Positions 1-7,851 are shown, numbered from the stretch's first letter. The stretch is DNA of 34,231 nucleotides from DASXYG01 sp036502625 (GCA_036502625.1 DASXYG010000001.1:1-34231); one strand, 5' to 3'. Translations and numbers: made by a program. Notes: a model not told the origin generated them from the letters alone.

Positions 1-9
1 GGTTTGGGG

Positions 10-837
10 TTATTTGATGTCTACGTAGTGGGGGTTTGTGGGGGCGTTCTCGGTGGGGGTCCAGCCGGAGTAGCCGTCGTCGGCGGTCCAGATTTTGCCG
101 TCGTGGGCTACGGACTGGAGGCCGAAGGCGTGGGCGTGGGCTACGGCCCAGGCGGCAACCGCCCAGGCGGTGCGGGAGGTGGTGGCGGTTACGCGGGAGC
201 CGGTGATGTGGGCCTTGGCGCCGAAGGTGCGGAGGACCTCGTGGGCCGTGGAGGTGCGGGCCTGGTCGACCTTCGGGTACCAGCAGCGCACGGCGTGCGC
301 GCGGCGGCCGGTGAAGGCCGCGGCCATGATCTTGGCGTCGGCCTCGTGTGAGGCGTACGCCTCGCCGTCGGCGCTGCGCTGCACCTTCTGCGCGGCCTCG
401 GCCACCGGCATGTCGAGGTAGTCGCGGACCTTGCTCAGGCTGCGGAAGAACGCCTTCGAGGCGTACACGGGGTCCTGCAGCTTCTTGCGTGTGCCCCAGC
501 CCTGCGACGGGCGCTGCTGGAACAGCCCGACCGAGTCGCGGTCGCCGTACGACAGGTTGTACAGCTTCGACTCCTGGAGCGCCGTGGCGTACGCGACGAC
601 CACGGCATGCTCGGACAGGCCCTCGTGCATCGCGACGCCGGCGATCGTGGCCGCGTTGGCGGACTGCTCGAGGTCGAGCTGGGTGGTGGCGCCGCCATCG
701 CCGGTCATCTCGCAGTGAGAACCGCGAATGGACGGCAGCAGCTTCTGCAGTCCGACATATCCCCCGATCGCGAGCAGCACGATGATCACGCCTGTGATAC
801 TGAGAATCTTGATCCAGTTGGAACGAGCATGGGGCAC
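10..837 (-). CDS. Membrane-anchored lysozyme-like exported protein
   Basis: 275 aa. A short basic N-terminus is followed by one hydrophobic segment (about residues 11-31), so the rest should lie outside the membrane. Residues 80-130 form a lysozyme/transglycosylase-like motif: the ALQES segment places Glu89 as the candidate catalytic acid, followed by GDRDSVGLFQQRPSQGWG. This pattern is common in uncharacterised actinobacterial surface proteins. The C-terminal third is alanine and tryptophan rich without a domain I recognise. The start is GTG at 837: TACGGT lies seven bases upstream and there is no Shine-Dalgarno, which suits a leaderless mRNA. It is divergent from dapD. A cell-wall role is inferred from the fold-like motif and topology, not shown. 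Confidence 0.75.
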   Translation of the reverse strand: MPHARSNWIKILSITGVIIVLLAIGGYVGLQKLLPSIRGSHCEMTGDGGATTQLDLEQSANAATIAGVAMHEGLSEHAVVVAYATALQESKLYNLSYGDRDSVGLFQQRPSQGWGTRKKLQDPVYASKAFFRSLSKVRDYLDMPVAEAAQKVQRSADGEAYASHEADAKIMAAAFTGRRAHAVRCWYPKVDQARTSTAHEVLRTFGAKAHITGSRVTATTSRTAWAVAAWAVAHAHAFGLQSVAHDGKIWTADDGYSGWTPTENAPTNPHYVDIK

Positions 838-844
838 ACCCCTG

Positions 845-850
845 ACCGTA
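845..850 (-). promoter_or_regulatory. Predicted -10 hexamer (TACGGT), leaderless start
   Basis: TACGGT on the minus strand ends seven bases before the GTG at 837, and no ribosome binding site is visible. The position matches the -10 of leaderless actinobacterial transcripts. The site falls where the -35 of the opposing dapD promoter should be. Confidence 0.5.
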
Positions 851-868
851 TCCGGTCATGGATGTCGT

Positions 869-874
869 TAGGCT
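869..874 (+). promoter_or_regulatory. Predicted -10 hexamer (TAGGCT) of dapD, leaderless start
   Basis: TAGGCT ends eight bases before the ATG at 883 and no Shine-Dalgarno is seen. This decides the dapD start over the upstream in-frame ATG at 862. Confidence 0.55.
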
Positions 875-882
875 CCTTCTCC

Positions 883-1719
883 ATGAGCGACACCATTGCC
901 AGCCCGTTGTCCGCTGACCTTGATGACCTGTGGGAGCGGCGGGCCGAGATCAGCGCCGACGACACCGGGGTCCGCGACACCGTGATCGCCGCGGTCGACC
1001 AGATCGACGCGGGCACGGCACGGGTGGCCCAGGTGGACCCCGGCACCGACCGTGTGCTGGTCGACGAGCGGGCGAAACACGCGATCCTGCTGAGCTTCCG
1101 CGTGCTGGGAATGGTCCGTTCGCAGGTCGGCGACTTCCAGTACAACGACCGCATCCCGCTGAAGACCCGGCTCGACGGCGTGCGGGTCGTGCCCGGCGCG
1201 ATCGCCCGCTGGGGCAGCCACCTGGCGCCCGGTGTCGTGCTGATGCCGTCGTTCACCAACATCGGCGCGTACGTCGACTCCGGCACGATGGTCGACACCT
1301 GGGCCACGGTCGGGTCCTGCGCGCAGATCGGCAAGAACGTGCACCTCTCCGGCGGTGTCGGCATCGGCGGTGTGCTCGAACCGCCGAACGCCGTGCCGGT
1401 CGTGGTCGAGGACGACGCGTTCGTCGGCTCCCGCAGCATGGTCGTCGACGGCGCCCGGGTGCGTACGGGCGCGAAGCTCGGCGCGGGCTCCGTGCTCACC
1501 AACACGACCCACGTCATCGACGTCGAGACCGGCGAGGAGCTCCCGCGCGGCGAGGCGCCCGCGTGGTCGGTGTGCGTCAACGGCACGCGGATGAAGAGCT
1601 TCCCGGGCGGCGAGTTCGGAATGCCGTGCCTGCTCGTGCTCAAGCGGCTCGCCGAGGGCGAACAGCACGACAAGCTCGCCCTGAACGACATCCTCCGCGA
1701 GCACGGCGTCGGCGCCTAG
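883..1719 (+). CDS. dapD: 2,3,4,5-tetrahydropyridine-2,6-dicarboxylate N-succinyltransferase
   Basis: 278 aa. DapD transfers succinyl from succinyl-CoA to tetrahydrodipicolinate in the succinylase branch of diaminopimelate/lysine synthesis, in the cytosol. The C-terminal two thirds contain hexapeptide-repeat sequence of the left-handed beta-helix acyltransferases (SFTNIGAYVDSGTMVDTWAT, IGKNVHLSGGVGIGG). The longer, helical N-terminus is typical of the actinobacterial form. The neighbouring dapE encodes the later desuccinylase of the same pathway, although an NTF2-like gene on the other strand lies between them. The ATG at 883 is chosen because of the TAGGCT hexamer just upstream. The divergent promoter to the left is interlocked with that of the lysozyme-like gene. 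Confidence 0.95.
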   Translation: MSDTIASPLSADLDDLWERRAEISADDTGVRDTVIAAVDQIDAGTARVAQVDPGTDRVLVDERAKHAILLSFRVLGMVRSQVGDFQYNDRIPLKTRLDGVRVVPGAIARWGSHLAPGVVLMPSFTNIGAYVDSGTMVDTWATVGSCAQIGKNVHLSGGVGIGGVLEPPNAVPVVVEDDAFVGSRSMVVDGARVRTGAKLGAGSVLTNTTHVIDVETGEELPRGEAPAWSVCVNGTRMKSFPGGEFGMPCLLVLKRLAEGEQHDKLALNDILREHGVGA

Positions 1720-1731
1720 CCGCCGCCCCGC

Positions 1732-2127
1732 TCAGTAGCGCTCGACCAGGGCGGCGCGGTCGGCGGGCGGTTCGTACGCCTCGGGCCAGGCGTCGGTGAT
1801 CAGCGTGACCAGGCCCGTTTCGTCGAGCTCGAAGAAGGAGATGCCGGTCATCTCCTGCGGCTCGGCGCCGAACCGGTCGCCGCTGACGGTGAACCGCACC
1901 CACGTGGCGGCATGCGGCCCGTCGGCGACGATGCGCTCGACCTCGAGATGCCAGTCGCCGGGGTAGGCCTGGTTGAACCGGACGTACGCCTCGCGGCCGC
2001 GCACGCGCTCGCGGGTCTGCGGCATCTCGTAGACCACATCGGCGGCGAGGAGGTCGGCGAAGGCCGGCCAGTCGCGCGCCTCGCACGACGCCCAGAACGC
2101 CTCGATCACCGCGCGTGTGTTCTCCAT
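1732..2127 (-). CDS. NTF2/SnoaL-like small protein
   Basis: 131 aa, the usual size for a single SnoaL/NTF2-like cone domain. The N-terminal helix (RAVIEAFWASCEARDWPAFA) followed by LLAADVVYEMPQTRERVRG is the typical start of this fold, and beta strands with paired aromatic residues follow. Members act as small-molecule isomerases, hydrolases or dimerisation modules. No catalytic set is clear here, so the substrate is unknown. It is convergent with dapD (12 bp apart) and divergent from dapE. The start is ATG at 2127 with TACGGT seven bases upstream; a GTG-initiated form ten residues longer is possible but less likely. Confidence 0.75.
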   Translation of the reverse strand: MENTRAVIEAFWASCEARDWPAFADLLAADVVYEMPQTRERVRGREAYVRFNQAYPGDWHLEVERIVADGPHAATWVRFTVSGDRFGAEPQEMTGISFFELDETGLVTLITDAWPEAYEPPADRAALVERY

Positions 2128-2134
2128 GCGCCGC

Positions 2135-2140
2135 ACCGTA
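2135..2140 (-). promoter_or_regulatory. Predicted -10 hexamer (TACGGT), leaderless start
   Basis: TACGGT is seven bases before the ATG at 2127 on the minus strand. It is the same hexamer and spacing as for the gene at 837. No ribosome binding site is present. Confidence 0.5.
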
Positions 2141-2172
2141 CCCGGCGGCACCGACAAACCCGCCGTACCTCG

Positions 2173-2178
2173 TATGCT
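2173..2178 (+). promoter_or_regulatory. Predicted -10 hexamer (TATGCT) of dapE, leaderless start
   Basis: TATGCT ends eight bases before the ATG at 2187. The absence of a Shine-Dalgarno supports a leaderless dapE mRNA. The divergent NTF2-like promoter lies about 35 bp away. Confidence 0.55.
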
Positions 2179-2186
2179 CGCCTGTC

Positions 2187-3242
2187 ATGCCCTTGGATCT
2201 GCATGCGGACGTCGGCGACCTGACGGCCGCGCTCATCGACGTCGAATCGGTCAGCGGCAACGAGCGCGCGCTCGCCGACGCGGTCGAGGCGGAGCTGCGC
2301 GCCCTGCCCCACCTGACGGTCGACCGCGACGGCGACGCCGTCGTCGCCCGGACGAACCTCGGCCGCCCCGAGCGCGTCGTGCTCGCCGGCCACCTCGACA
2401 CCGTCCCGGTCAACGACAACATGCCGTCCCGTGTCGAGGACGGCGTCCTGTACGGGCTCGGGTCGGGCGACATGAAGAGCGGCGTCGCCGTGCAGCTCCG
2501 GCTCGCCGCCACTCTGCCGGAGCCGAACCGCGACGTCACGTACGTGTTCTACGACTGCGAAGAGGTCGAGGCCGACCGCAACGGCCTCGGCCGGCTCGTA
2601 CGCGACCACCCCGGCTGGCTCGCCGGCGACTTCGCCGTGCTGCACGAACCGAGCGGCGGCGTGGTCGAGGGCGGCTGCCAGGGCACCATCCGCGTCGAGC
2701 TGACCGTACGCGGCGAGCGCGCGCACAGTGCCCGCGCCTGGATGGGCCGCAACGCCGTCCACGAGGCGGGCGTCGTCCTCGACATCCTCCGCGCGTACGT
2801 GCCGCGCGAGCCCGAGGTCGACGGCCTGCGCTTCCGCGAGGGCCTGAACGCCGTTTACATCAGCGGCGGCGTGGCGGGCAACGTCATCCCCGACGAATGC
2901 GTCGTCACCGTCAACTACCGCTTCGCCCCGGACCGCACGCTCGCGGACGCCGAGGCGTACCTCCGCGAACTGTTCGGCGAATACGACATGAAGATCGTCG
3001 ACGGCGCACCGGGCGCCCGCCCCGGCCTGGCGCATCCGGCCGCGGCCGCGTTCGTGGCGGCCATCGGCGGCGAGCCGCGGGCCAAGTTCGGCTGGACGGA
3101 CGTCGCGCGCTTCTCCGAACTCGGCGTGCCCGCGGTGAACTACGGGCCCGGCGATCCCGCCGTGTCGCACACCCACGGAGAGCACGTCGCGCTCGCGGCC
3201 GTCGCCGAGTGCGAGAAGCGGATGCGCGCCTGGCTCGCGTGA
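2187..3242 (+). CDS. dapE: Succinyl-diaminopimelate desuccinylase
   Basis: 351 aa, M20 metallopeptidase family. It removes succinate from N-succinyl-LL-diaminopimelate, releasing LL-diaminopimelate for peptidoglycan and lysine. Di-zinc centre residues are visible: His69-x-Asp71 (GHLDTVP), Asp95 (GSGDMKSG), the Glu125-Glu126 pair (YDCEEVEA), Glu154 (LHEPSGG) and His328 near the C-terminus (HTHGEHV). The lid/dimerisation domain interrupts the catalytic domain at about residues 170-280, as in the family. The start is fixed by TATGCT eight bases upstream. Nearby dapD supplies the upstream step of the same pathway. Confidence 0.95.
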   Translation: MPLDLHADVGDLTAALIDVESVSGNERALADAVEAELRALPHLTVDRDGDAVVARTNLGRPERVVLAGHLDTVPVNDNMPSRVEDGVLYGLGSGDMKSGVAVQLRLAATLPEPNRDVTYVFYDCEEVEADRNGLGRLVRDHPGWLAGDFAVLHEPSGGVVEGGCQGTIRVELTVRGERAHSARAWMGRNAVHEAGVVLDILRAYVPREPEVDGLRFREGLNAVYISGGVAGNVIPDECVVTVNYRFAPDRTLADAEAYLRELFGEYDMKIVDGAPGARPGLAHPAAAAFVAAIGGEPRAKFGWTDVARFSELGVPAVNYGPGDPAVSHTHGEHVALAAVAECEKRMRAWLA

Positions 3243-3280
3243 CGCCGCGCCGCGTGGCCGATTCAGGTCGCGCGCCTCGC

Positions 3281-3286
3281 TAACGT
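3281..3286 (+). promoter_or_regulatory. Predicted -10 hexamer (TAACGT), leaderless start
   Basis: TAACGT ends seven bases before the ATG at 3294. It overlaps the ATG at 3285, so the latter and the ATG at 3288 are unlikely starts. Confidence 0.5.
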
Positions 3287-3293
3287 GATGGCC

Positions 3294-4058
3294 ATGAGCT
3301 CCCAACCCGACAAGCCGGGCCGCCGACGCGAGCGGCGGCGCGGCCCCATACTGCTGCGCGGATCCCGTGTCCCGTCCACGACCACCGACCAGCGGCTGCT
3401 CGACCACCGCGGCCCGTCGGACTGGGTGCACTCCGACCCGTGGCGTGTGCTGCGCATCCAGGCGGAGTTCGTCGAGGGGTTCGGTCTGCTCGCCGAGCTC
3501 GGGCCCGGTGTCTGCGTGTTCGGCTCGGCCCGTACGCACCCCGACTCCGAGGAGTACGGCACCGCCCAGCGCATCGCCGGCGAGCTGGCCCGGGCCGGCT
3601 ACGCGGTGATCACCGGCGGCGGTCCCGGCATCATGGAGGCCGCCAACAAGGGCGCGTCCGAGGCGGGCGGCGTGTCCGTCGGGCTCGGCATCGAGCTGCC
3701 GTTCGAGCAGCGCATGAACGACTACGTCGACATGGGCGTGGAGTTCCGCTACTTCTTCGTCCGCAAGACGGTGTTCGTGAAGTACGCCCAGGCGTTCGTC
3801 GTGCTGCCGGGCGGCTTCGGAACGCTCGACGAGCTGTTCGAGGCGCTCACGCTGGTGCAGACCCGCAAGATCACCCGGTTCCCGGTGGTGCTCGTCGGGT
3901 CCGACTACTGGCGCGGCCTGCTCGACTGGCTCAAGGAGCGCGCGCTGGCCGACGGCAAGATCTCCGCCCCCGACCTCAGCCTGGTCCACCTGGCCGACGA
4001 CCCCGACGAAGTGGTCAAGCTGATCCTGGCCGCCCACGCGAACGGGGACAACGCGTGA
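3294..4058 (+). CDS. LOG-family (TIGR00730) Rossmann-fold protein
   Basis: 254 aa. The family includes cytokinin riboside 5'-monophosphate phosphoribohydrolases, which release free bases from nucleotide 5'-monophosphates. Both signature motifs are present: GGGPGIMEAANKGA, and PGGFGTLDELFE holding the catalytic Arg/Glu region. The N-terminal ~60 residues are an arginine-rich extension absent from short LOG proteins. An orthologous gene follows dapE in mycobacteria (Rv1205 region). The stop overlaps the next gene, a second LOG paralogue, so the two are co-translated. Whether this protein acts on cytokinin-type nucleotides or on AMP/IMP-like ones cannot be told from sequence. Confidence 0.9.
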   Translation: MSSQPDKPGRRRERRRGPILLRGSRVPSTTTDQRLLDHRGPSDWVHSDPWRVLRIQAEFVEGFGLLAELGPGVCVFGSARTHPDSEEYGTAQRIAGELARAGYAVITGGGPGIMEAANKGASEAGGVSVGLGIELPFEQRMNDYVDMGVEFRYFFVRKTVFVKYAQAFVVLPGGFGTLDELFEALTLVQTRKITRFPVVLVGSDYWRGLLDWLKERALADGKISAPDLSLVHLADDPDEVVKLILAAHANGDNA

Positions 4059-4648
4059 CGGGCATCGCCGTCTGCGTGTTCTGCGCGTCGAGCGTCCACA
4101 TCGCCGACCACTACGTACGGCTCGCCGCCGAGGCGGGCGCGGAGCTCGCCCGGCGCGGCCACACCCTGGTCAGCGGCGGCGGCTCGATCTCGTCCATGGG
4201 CGCGGTCGCCCGCGCGGCCCGCGCGGGCGGCGCCCGTACGGTCGGGGTGATCCCGCAGACCCTGGTCGACATGGAGGTCGCCGACACCGACGCCGACGAG
4301 CTGATCGTCACGCCCGACATGAACACGCGGAAGACCGAGATGGAGCGGCGCGCGCAGGCGTTCCTGATCCTGCCGGGCGGCATCGGCACCATGGAGGAGC
4401 TGTTCGAGGTGTGGACGGGGCGGGTGCTCGGCATGCACGACAAGCCGATCACGATCCTCGACCCGACCGGGCTGTACGACCCGCTCCGCGCGCTGACGGA
4501 CCACCTGCACGCCGAGCGGTTCGTCCGTGCGAACGCCTTCGACGCGCTCACGTGGGCGAGTACGGTGCCCGAGGCGCTGGACTCCGTGGAGCGCGCCGCG
4601 CGGCCACTGGAGCCCACTCCGGCGGAGGTGCTCGAATCGGAGCCGTGA
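4055..4648 (+). CDS. LOG-family (TIGR00730) Rossmann-fold protein, short form
   Basis: 197 aa, the length of canonical LOG proteins. It opens with IAVCVFCASS, the usual LOG N-terminus. SGGGSISSMGAVARAA and PGGIGTMEELFEVW give the nucleotide-binding and catalytic motifs, and NTRKTEMERR lies between them. The start is GTG at 4055, overlapping the preceding stop (GTGA), so expression is translationally coupled. The two tandem LOG proteins are diverged, not a recent duplication. Expected activity is hydrolysis of the N-glycosidic bond of a nucleoside monophosphate; the substrate is unknown. In mycobacteria folP2 and gpgS follow this region, and both are absent here. Confidence 0.9.
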   Translation: MTGIAVCVFCASSVHIADHYVRLAAEAGAELARRGHTLVSGGGSISSMGAVARAARAGGARTVGVIPQTLVDMEVADTDADELIVTPDMNTRKTEMERRAQAFLILPGGIGTMEELFEVWTGRVLGMHDKPITILDPTGLYDPLRALTDHLHAERFVRANAFDALTWASTVPEALDSVERAARPLEPTPAEVLESEP

Positions 4649-4796
4649 GCCCGCGCCGACGCCGCGTGCAGTGCCGGACACCCGGCGCGACCAGCGGCGG
4701 GTTCCGGCGGGTGGATTCTGGGGCCGTCGGGGAGACACACCGGCGGACGGGAGAACTCCGGTGCCGGAGCGTGGCACGATCGGGGGTGTGCTCGTG

Positions 4797-5825
4797 ATGA
4801 TTGTCCTCTTGGCCGCTGTCGTAGCGGTCTGCGTCGGCGTGGTCGTGGTGGCGGTGGGGCGCGGCGGCCAGATCGCCGAGTTCGTGCACGACGCGCCGCC
4901 CCTCGGGCTGCCCTCGCGGCGCCCGATCGCCGGCACCGACGTCGCGCTGCTCCGGCTGCCCGCCGGGCCGTGGGGCTACAGCTTCCGCGCCACCGACGAC
5001 GCCCTGCGGCGCGTCGCCCACGCCCTGACCGAGCGCGACACCCGCATCGCCGTCCTGGAGCAGCAGGTCTCCGAGCTGCGTACGACCGGTGCGCAGCAGC
5101 GCGCGAAGACCGGCGAGTCGCCGTGGTTCGACCGCGAGGGGGAGTTCGAGCCCCGTCCCGGCCGCGCGCTCCCCAGCCCCGCCACCGACGCCATCGCGGC
5201 CGCCGAGCCGGAGTCCACGGCCCGCATGCTGCCCCCCGCCCCGCCGCGCGACGACGAGGCCCCGCAGGACGACGTCCCCGCCGACGCGCCGCAGGACGAC
5301 GTGCCGCCGGAGACCGAGCCCCGCGACGCGCCGCAGGACGACGCGCCGGTCAAGGCCGAGCCGCAGGACGACGCGCCGGTCAAGGCGGCCCCGCAGGACG
5401 ATGTCCCGCAGGACGATGTCCAGCAGGACGACGCGCCCCAGGACGACCTCCCGCAGGAGGACGCGGCGCAGGACGACGTGCCGGCGGAGGTGCCCGCGTC
5501 CGCGGGCGCCACCGCCGTGATCGCGACCCCGGCCCCGGCGGAGCCCGCGGCCGAGCCCGAGTCCGGCGCCGTGCCCGACACGGCCGTGGACGCCGATGAC
5601 GACTGGGCCTTCGAGGATGACGTCGAGCCGGTGGTGGAGCCGCTCGCGGACACCTCCGAGCCCGAGGCCGACGGCGAGGCCGGCACCACAGGGCGGCCCG
5701 TACGGCCGCGCAAGCGGGTGCCCGCGCCGTCGCCCGGCGACCGCCTGGTCGCCTCGAACCGCCCCCGGGCCGACGACGAGACCGGCGGTGACACGCCGGG
5801 CGGACCACACGCTGAGGGAGACTGA
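4797..5825 (+). CDS. DivIVA-like membrane protein with acidic PQDD repeats
   Basis: 342 aa. The N-terminus is a single hydrophobic segment (about residues 1-20). A conserved actinobacterial block follows (VALLRLPAGPWGYSFRATDD, then a coiled-coil around TERDTRIAVLEQQVSELR) that is usually annotated as DivIVA-like. From about residue 145 to 235 the chain is low-complexity, built from units such as APQDDVP and PQDDAPVKA, and strongly acidic and proline rich. The C-terminus ends in a basic stretch. The start is ATG at 4797, with GGGGG ten bases upstream; GTG 4794 is also possible. It stops ten bases before the SRPBCC gene. Cell-pole or envelope scaffolding is inferred from the N-terminal block only. 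Confidence 0.7.
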   Translation: MIVLLAAVVAVCVGVVVVAVGRGGQIAEFVHDAPPLGLPSRRPIAGTDVALLRLPAGPWGYSFRATDDALRRVAHALTERDTRIAVLEQQVSELRTTGAQQRAKTGESPWFDREGEFEPRPGRALPSPATDAIAAAEPESTARMLPPAPPRDDEAPQDDVPADAPQDDVPPETEPRDAPQDDAPVKAEPQDDAPVKAAPQDDVPQDDVQQDDAPQDDLPQEDAAQDDVPAEVPASAGATAVIATPAPAEPAAEPESGAVPDTAVDADDDWAFEDDVEPVVEPLADTSEPEADGEAGTTGRPVRPRKRVPAPSPGDRLVASNRPRADDETGGDTPGGPHAEGD

Positions 5826-5835
5826 GCCACCCCCT

Positions 5836-6297
5836 ATGGCACGCAGGCGCATCTGGGTGAGCACCGAGGCCGCGGCCCCCACGGGCCGGGTATGGGACCT
5901 GCTCACCGACTGGGACCGGCACGACGAGTGGATGATCGCCACCACGGCCACCGGCGGCACCGGCACCGGTGCCCGCGTGGAGGCGCGCACCGCGCTCGGC
6001 CCGCTCGGGTTCACCGACACCATGGTCATCACCGGCTGGCATCCGCCGCGCAACGGCCGCGACGGCCGCTGCGTCGTCCGCCACACCGGCGCGCTGATCA
6101 AGGGCGTCGGCCGCTTCGAGGTGCGCGGGCTCGACTCCGGCGTGACCCGCGTGACCTGGACCGAGGACATCAACCTCCCGCTCCGCCTGCTCGGCGAGAT
6201 CGGCTGGGTCGCCGTCGAGCCCGCGGCCCGCGCCCTGCTGCGCGTCTCCCTGTGGCGGCTGTCCCGCCTCGCCGCCTCCGAGCTGGCCACCGCCTAG
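5836..6297 (+). CDS. SRPBCC (polyketide cyclase/START-like) family protein
   Basis: 153 aa. The pattern RRIWVSTEAAAPTGRVWDLL followed by TDWDRHDEWM is the standard opening of SRPBCC hydrophobic-pocket proteins: an N-terminal strand, then two small helices with tryptophans. The central strands and the long C-terminal helix (about residues 115-150) complete the fold. These proteins bind lipids or polyketide-like ligands; none can be named here. The gene begins ten bases after the DivIVA-like gene and ends 31 bases before tag, so it is probably in an operon. No strong ribosome binding site is seen for the ATG at 5836. Confidence 0.8.
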   Translation: MARRRIWVSTEAAAPTGRVWDLLTDWDRHDEWMIATTATGGTGTGARVEARTALGPLGFTDTMVITGWHPPRNGRDGRCVVRHTGALIKGVGRFEVRGLDSGVTRVTWTEDINLPLRLLGEIGWVAVEPAARALLRVSLWRLSRLAASELATA

Positions 6298-6328
6298 CCC
6301 GTACGCCCCACCCGTCAAGGAGACGCAG

Positions 6329-6898
6329 ATGATCGAGAACGGGGCCGCGATCGGGCCCGACGGCCGGCCGCGCTGCCCGTGGGCGGTCTCCGCGCCTGAC
6401 TACCTGGCGTACCACGACGACGAGTGGGGGCGGCCGGTCCGCGACGACCGCGGGCTGTACGAACGGTTGTGCCTGGAGGCGTTCCAGTCGGGGCTGTCCT
6501 GGCTGACGATCCTGCGCAAGCGGGAGAACTTCCGCGCCGCGTTCGCCGGGTTCGACATGGAGAAGGTCGCCGCCTTCGGCGAGGCGGACCGTACGCGGCT
6601 GCTGGCCGACACCGGCATCGTCCGCAACCGGCTGAAGGTCGACGCGGCGATCAACAACGCGCGCGCCGCGCTCGACCTCCCCGACGGCCTGGCGAAGCTG
6701 GTGTGGTCGTACGCCGACCCCGACGCGCCCGCGCCGGTGGCGTTCACCGACGTGCCCGCCACCACCGCGGCGTCCAAGGCGCTGGCCAAGGACCTCAAGC
6801 GGCACGGCTTCCGGTTCGTCGGGCCGACGACCGTCTACGCGCTGATGCAGGCGTGCGGCCTGGTGAACGACCACCTCGCGAACTGCGTCGCCCGCTGA
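6329..6898 (+). CDS. tag: DNA-3-methyladenine glycosylase I
   Basis: 189 aa, full length for Tag. It excises 3-methyladenine from alkylated DNA, the first step of base-excision repair. The zinc-binding set of the family is complete: Cys16, His29 (YHDDEWG), His182 and Cys186 (DHLANC). The adenine-binding region includes LCLEAFQSGLSWLTILRKRE, with the family Glu, and the helix-hairpin-helix part lies around residues 70-110. AAGGAG at 6317-6322, seven bases before the ATG, fixes the start. It is the ortholog of Rv1210 in the mycobacterial gene order. It converges with the enoyl-CoA hydratase gene; a hairpin covers both stop codons. Confidence 0.95.
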   Translation: MIENGAAIGPDGRPRCPWAVSAPDYLAYHDDEWGRPVRDDRGLYERLCLEAFQSGLSWLTILRKRENFRAAFAGFDMEKVAAFGEADRTRLLADTGIVRNRLKVDAAINNARAALDLPDGLAKLVWSYADPDAPAPVAFTDVPATTAASKALAKDLKRHGFRFVGPTTVYALMQACGLVNDHLANCVAR

Positions 6899-6915
6899 GC
6901 CGTGCGGCTCAGCGG
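6892..6915. terminator. Bidirectional terminator hairpin between convergent genes
   Basis: A perfect 10-bp stem (6892-6901 with 6906-6915) has the four-base loop GTGC. It contains the tag stop codon on one arm and the enoyl-CoA hydratase stop codon (6909-6911) on the other. There is no T-tract, as is usual for actinobacterial terminators. Confidence 0.65.
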
Positions 6916-7697
6916 CCCTCGAAGACCGGGGTCTCCTTGCGGACGAAGGCGTACGTCGCGGCGCGGTGGTCGTCGGTGGCGCCGCAGCGCTCCTGGAGCT
7001 CGGCCTCTTCCTCCAGCGCCGTGGCGAGGTCGTTGGTGGCGGCGTGGTCGAGCGCCTGCTTGATGGCGCCGAGCGCGACGGTCGGGCCCGCGGCGAGGCG
7101 CGCTGCCAGGTCGTGGGCGCTCGCGGCGAGGTCGTCCGGCGGCACGACGGACGTCGCCAGGCCGAGCGCGGCGGCGTCGGCGGCGCGTACGGGCTCGGCG
7201 AGCATCAGCAGCTCGGTGGCCTTGGCCCGGCCGACGAGCCGCTGGAGCGTCCACGACGCGCCCGTGTCGGGCCCGAGGCCGACCCGCGCGAACGCCATCA
7301 TGAAGCTCGCCTTCTCCGACAGCACGCGGAAGTCGCAGGCGAACGCCAGCGACGCGCCCGCTCCCGCGGCGGAGCCGTTCACCGCCGCGACCACCGGCTT
7401 CGGCATCTGCGCGAGGGCGAGAGCCGTGGGGTTGTAGTGCTCGCGTACGGTGCCGCCCAGCCCCTCGGCGCCGGCCTCCAGGTTCGTGACGTGCTCGCGG
7501 AGGTCCTGGCCCGCGCAGAACGCGCGCCCGGCGCCGGTCAGCACGACCGCCCGCACGGACGGGTCGGCCGCGGCCCGTTGGACGCTGTCGCGCAGCGCCA
7601 CCTTCATCTCGGTCGTCAGGGCGTTCATCGCGTCGGGGCGATTGAGGGTGATCGTCCCGACCGCGTCCTTCACTTCGTACCGCACCGTATCGGACAC
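6909..7697 (-). CDS. Enoyl-CoA hydratase/isomerase family protein
   Basis: 262 aa, crotonase superfamily. The oxyanion-hole segments are clear: GAGRAFCAGQDL near residue 60 and NGSAAGAGASLAFACD near residue 110. The AGQDL form and overall sequence resemble 2-(1,2-epoxy-1,2-dihydrophenyl)acetyl-CoA isomerase (PaaG-like) and similar acyl-CoA isomerases. The usual second hydratase glutamate is replaced by the GPDTG region, which favours isomerase over hydratase activity; this is an inference. The start is GTG at 7697, with GGGAGAA upstream at good spacing. A longer reading from 7778 adds 27 residues not typical of the family. No paa genes lie nearby, so the pathway is not defined. Confidence 0.85.
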   Translation of the reverse strand: MSDTVRYEVKDAVGTITLNRPDAMNALTTEMKVALRDSVQRAAADPSVRAVVLTGAGRAFCAGQDLREHVTNLEAGAEGLGGTVREHYNPTALALAQMPKPVVAAVNGSAAGAGASLAFACDFRVLSEKASFMMAFARVGLGPDTGASWTLQRLVGRAKATELLMLAEPVRAADAAALGLATSVVPPDDLAASAHDLAARLAAGPTVALGAIKQALDHAATNDLATALEEEAELQERCGATDDHRAATYAFVRKETPVFEGR

Positions 7698-7821
7698 GCA
7701 GCGTTCTCCCACCATGTGGACGGACCCGGCCCCGGCCACCATAACCGCTCCGTTCACGCCCGGAAAACCCCACGTCATAAGGGATGTCGCGGGGAGGCCA
7801 ACCGCCTACGAACAGAGATCG

Positions 7822-7851
7822 TTACCAATAGTTGCCCGGAAGCGGGATAAT
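7822..7851 (+). promoter_or_regulatory. Candidate promoter of the DUF3117 gene
   Basis: TTACCA (7822-7827) and GATAAT (7846-7851) are separated by 18 bases. GATAAT is the best -10-like sequence between 7698 and 7989, in a locally AT-richer patch. If used, the transcript would carry a 5' leader of about 130 bases. Confidence 0.45.

Noticed and set aside
2106..4037. Long minus-strand frame antisense to dapE and the first LOG gene.
   Set aside because: Low-complexity translation and full overlap with two firmly identified genes.
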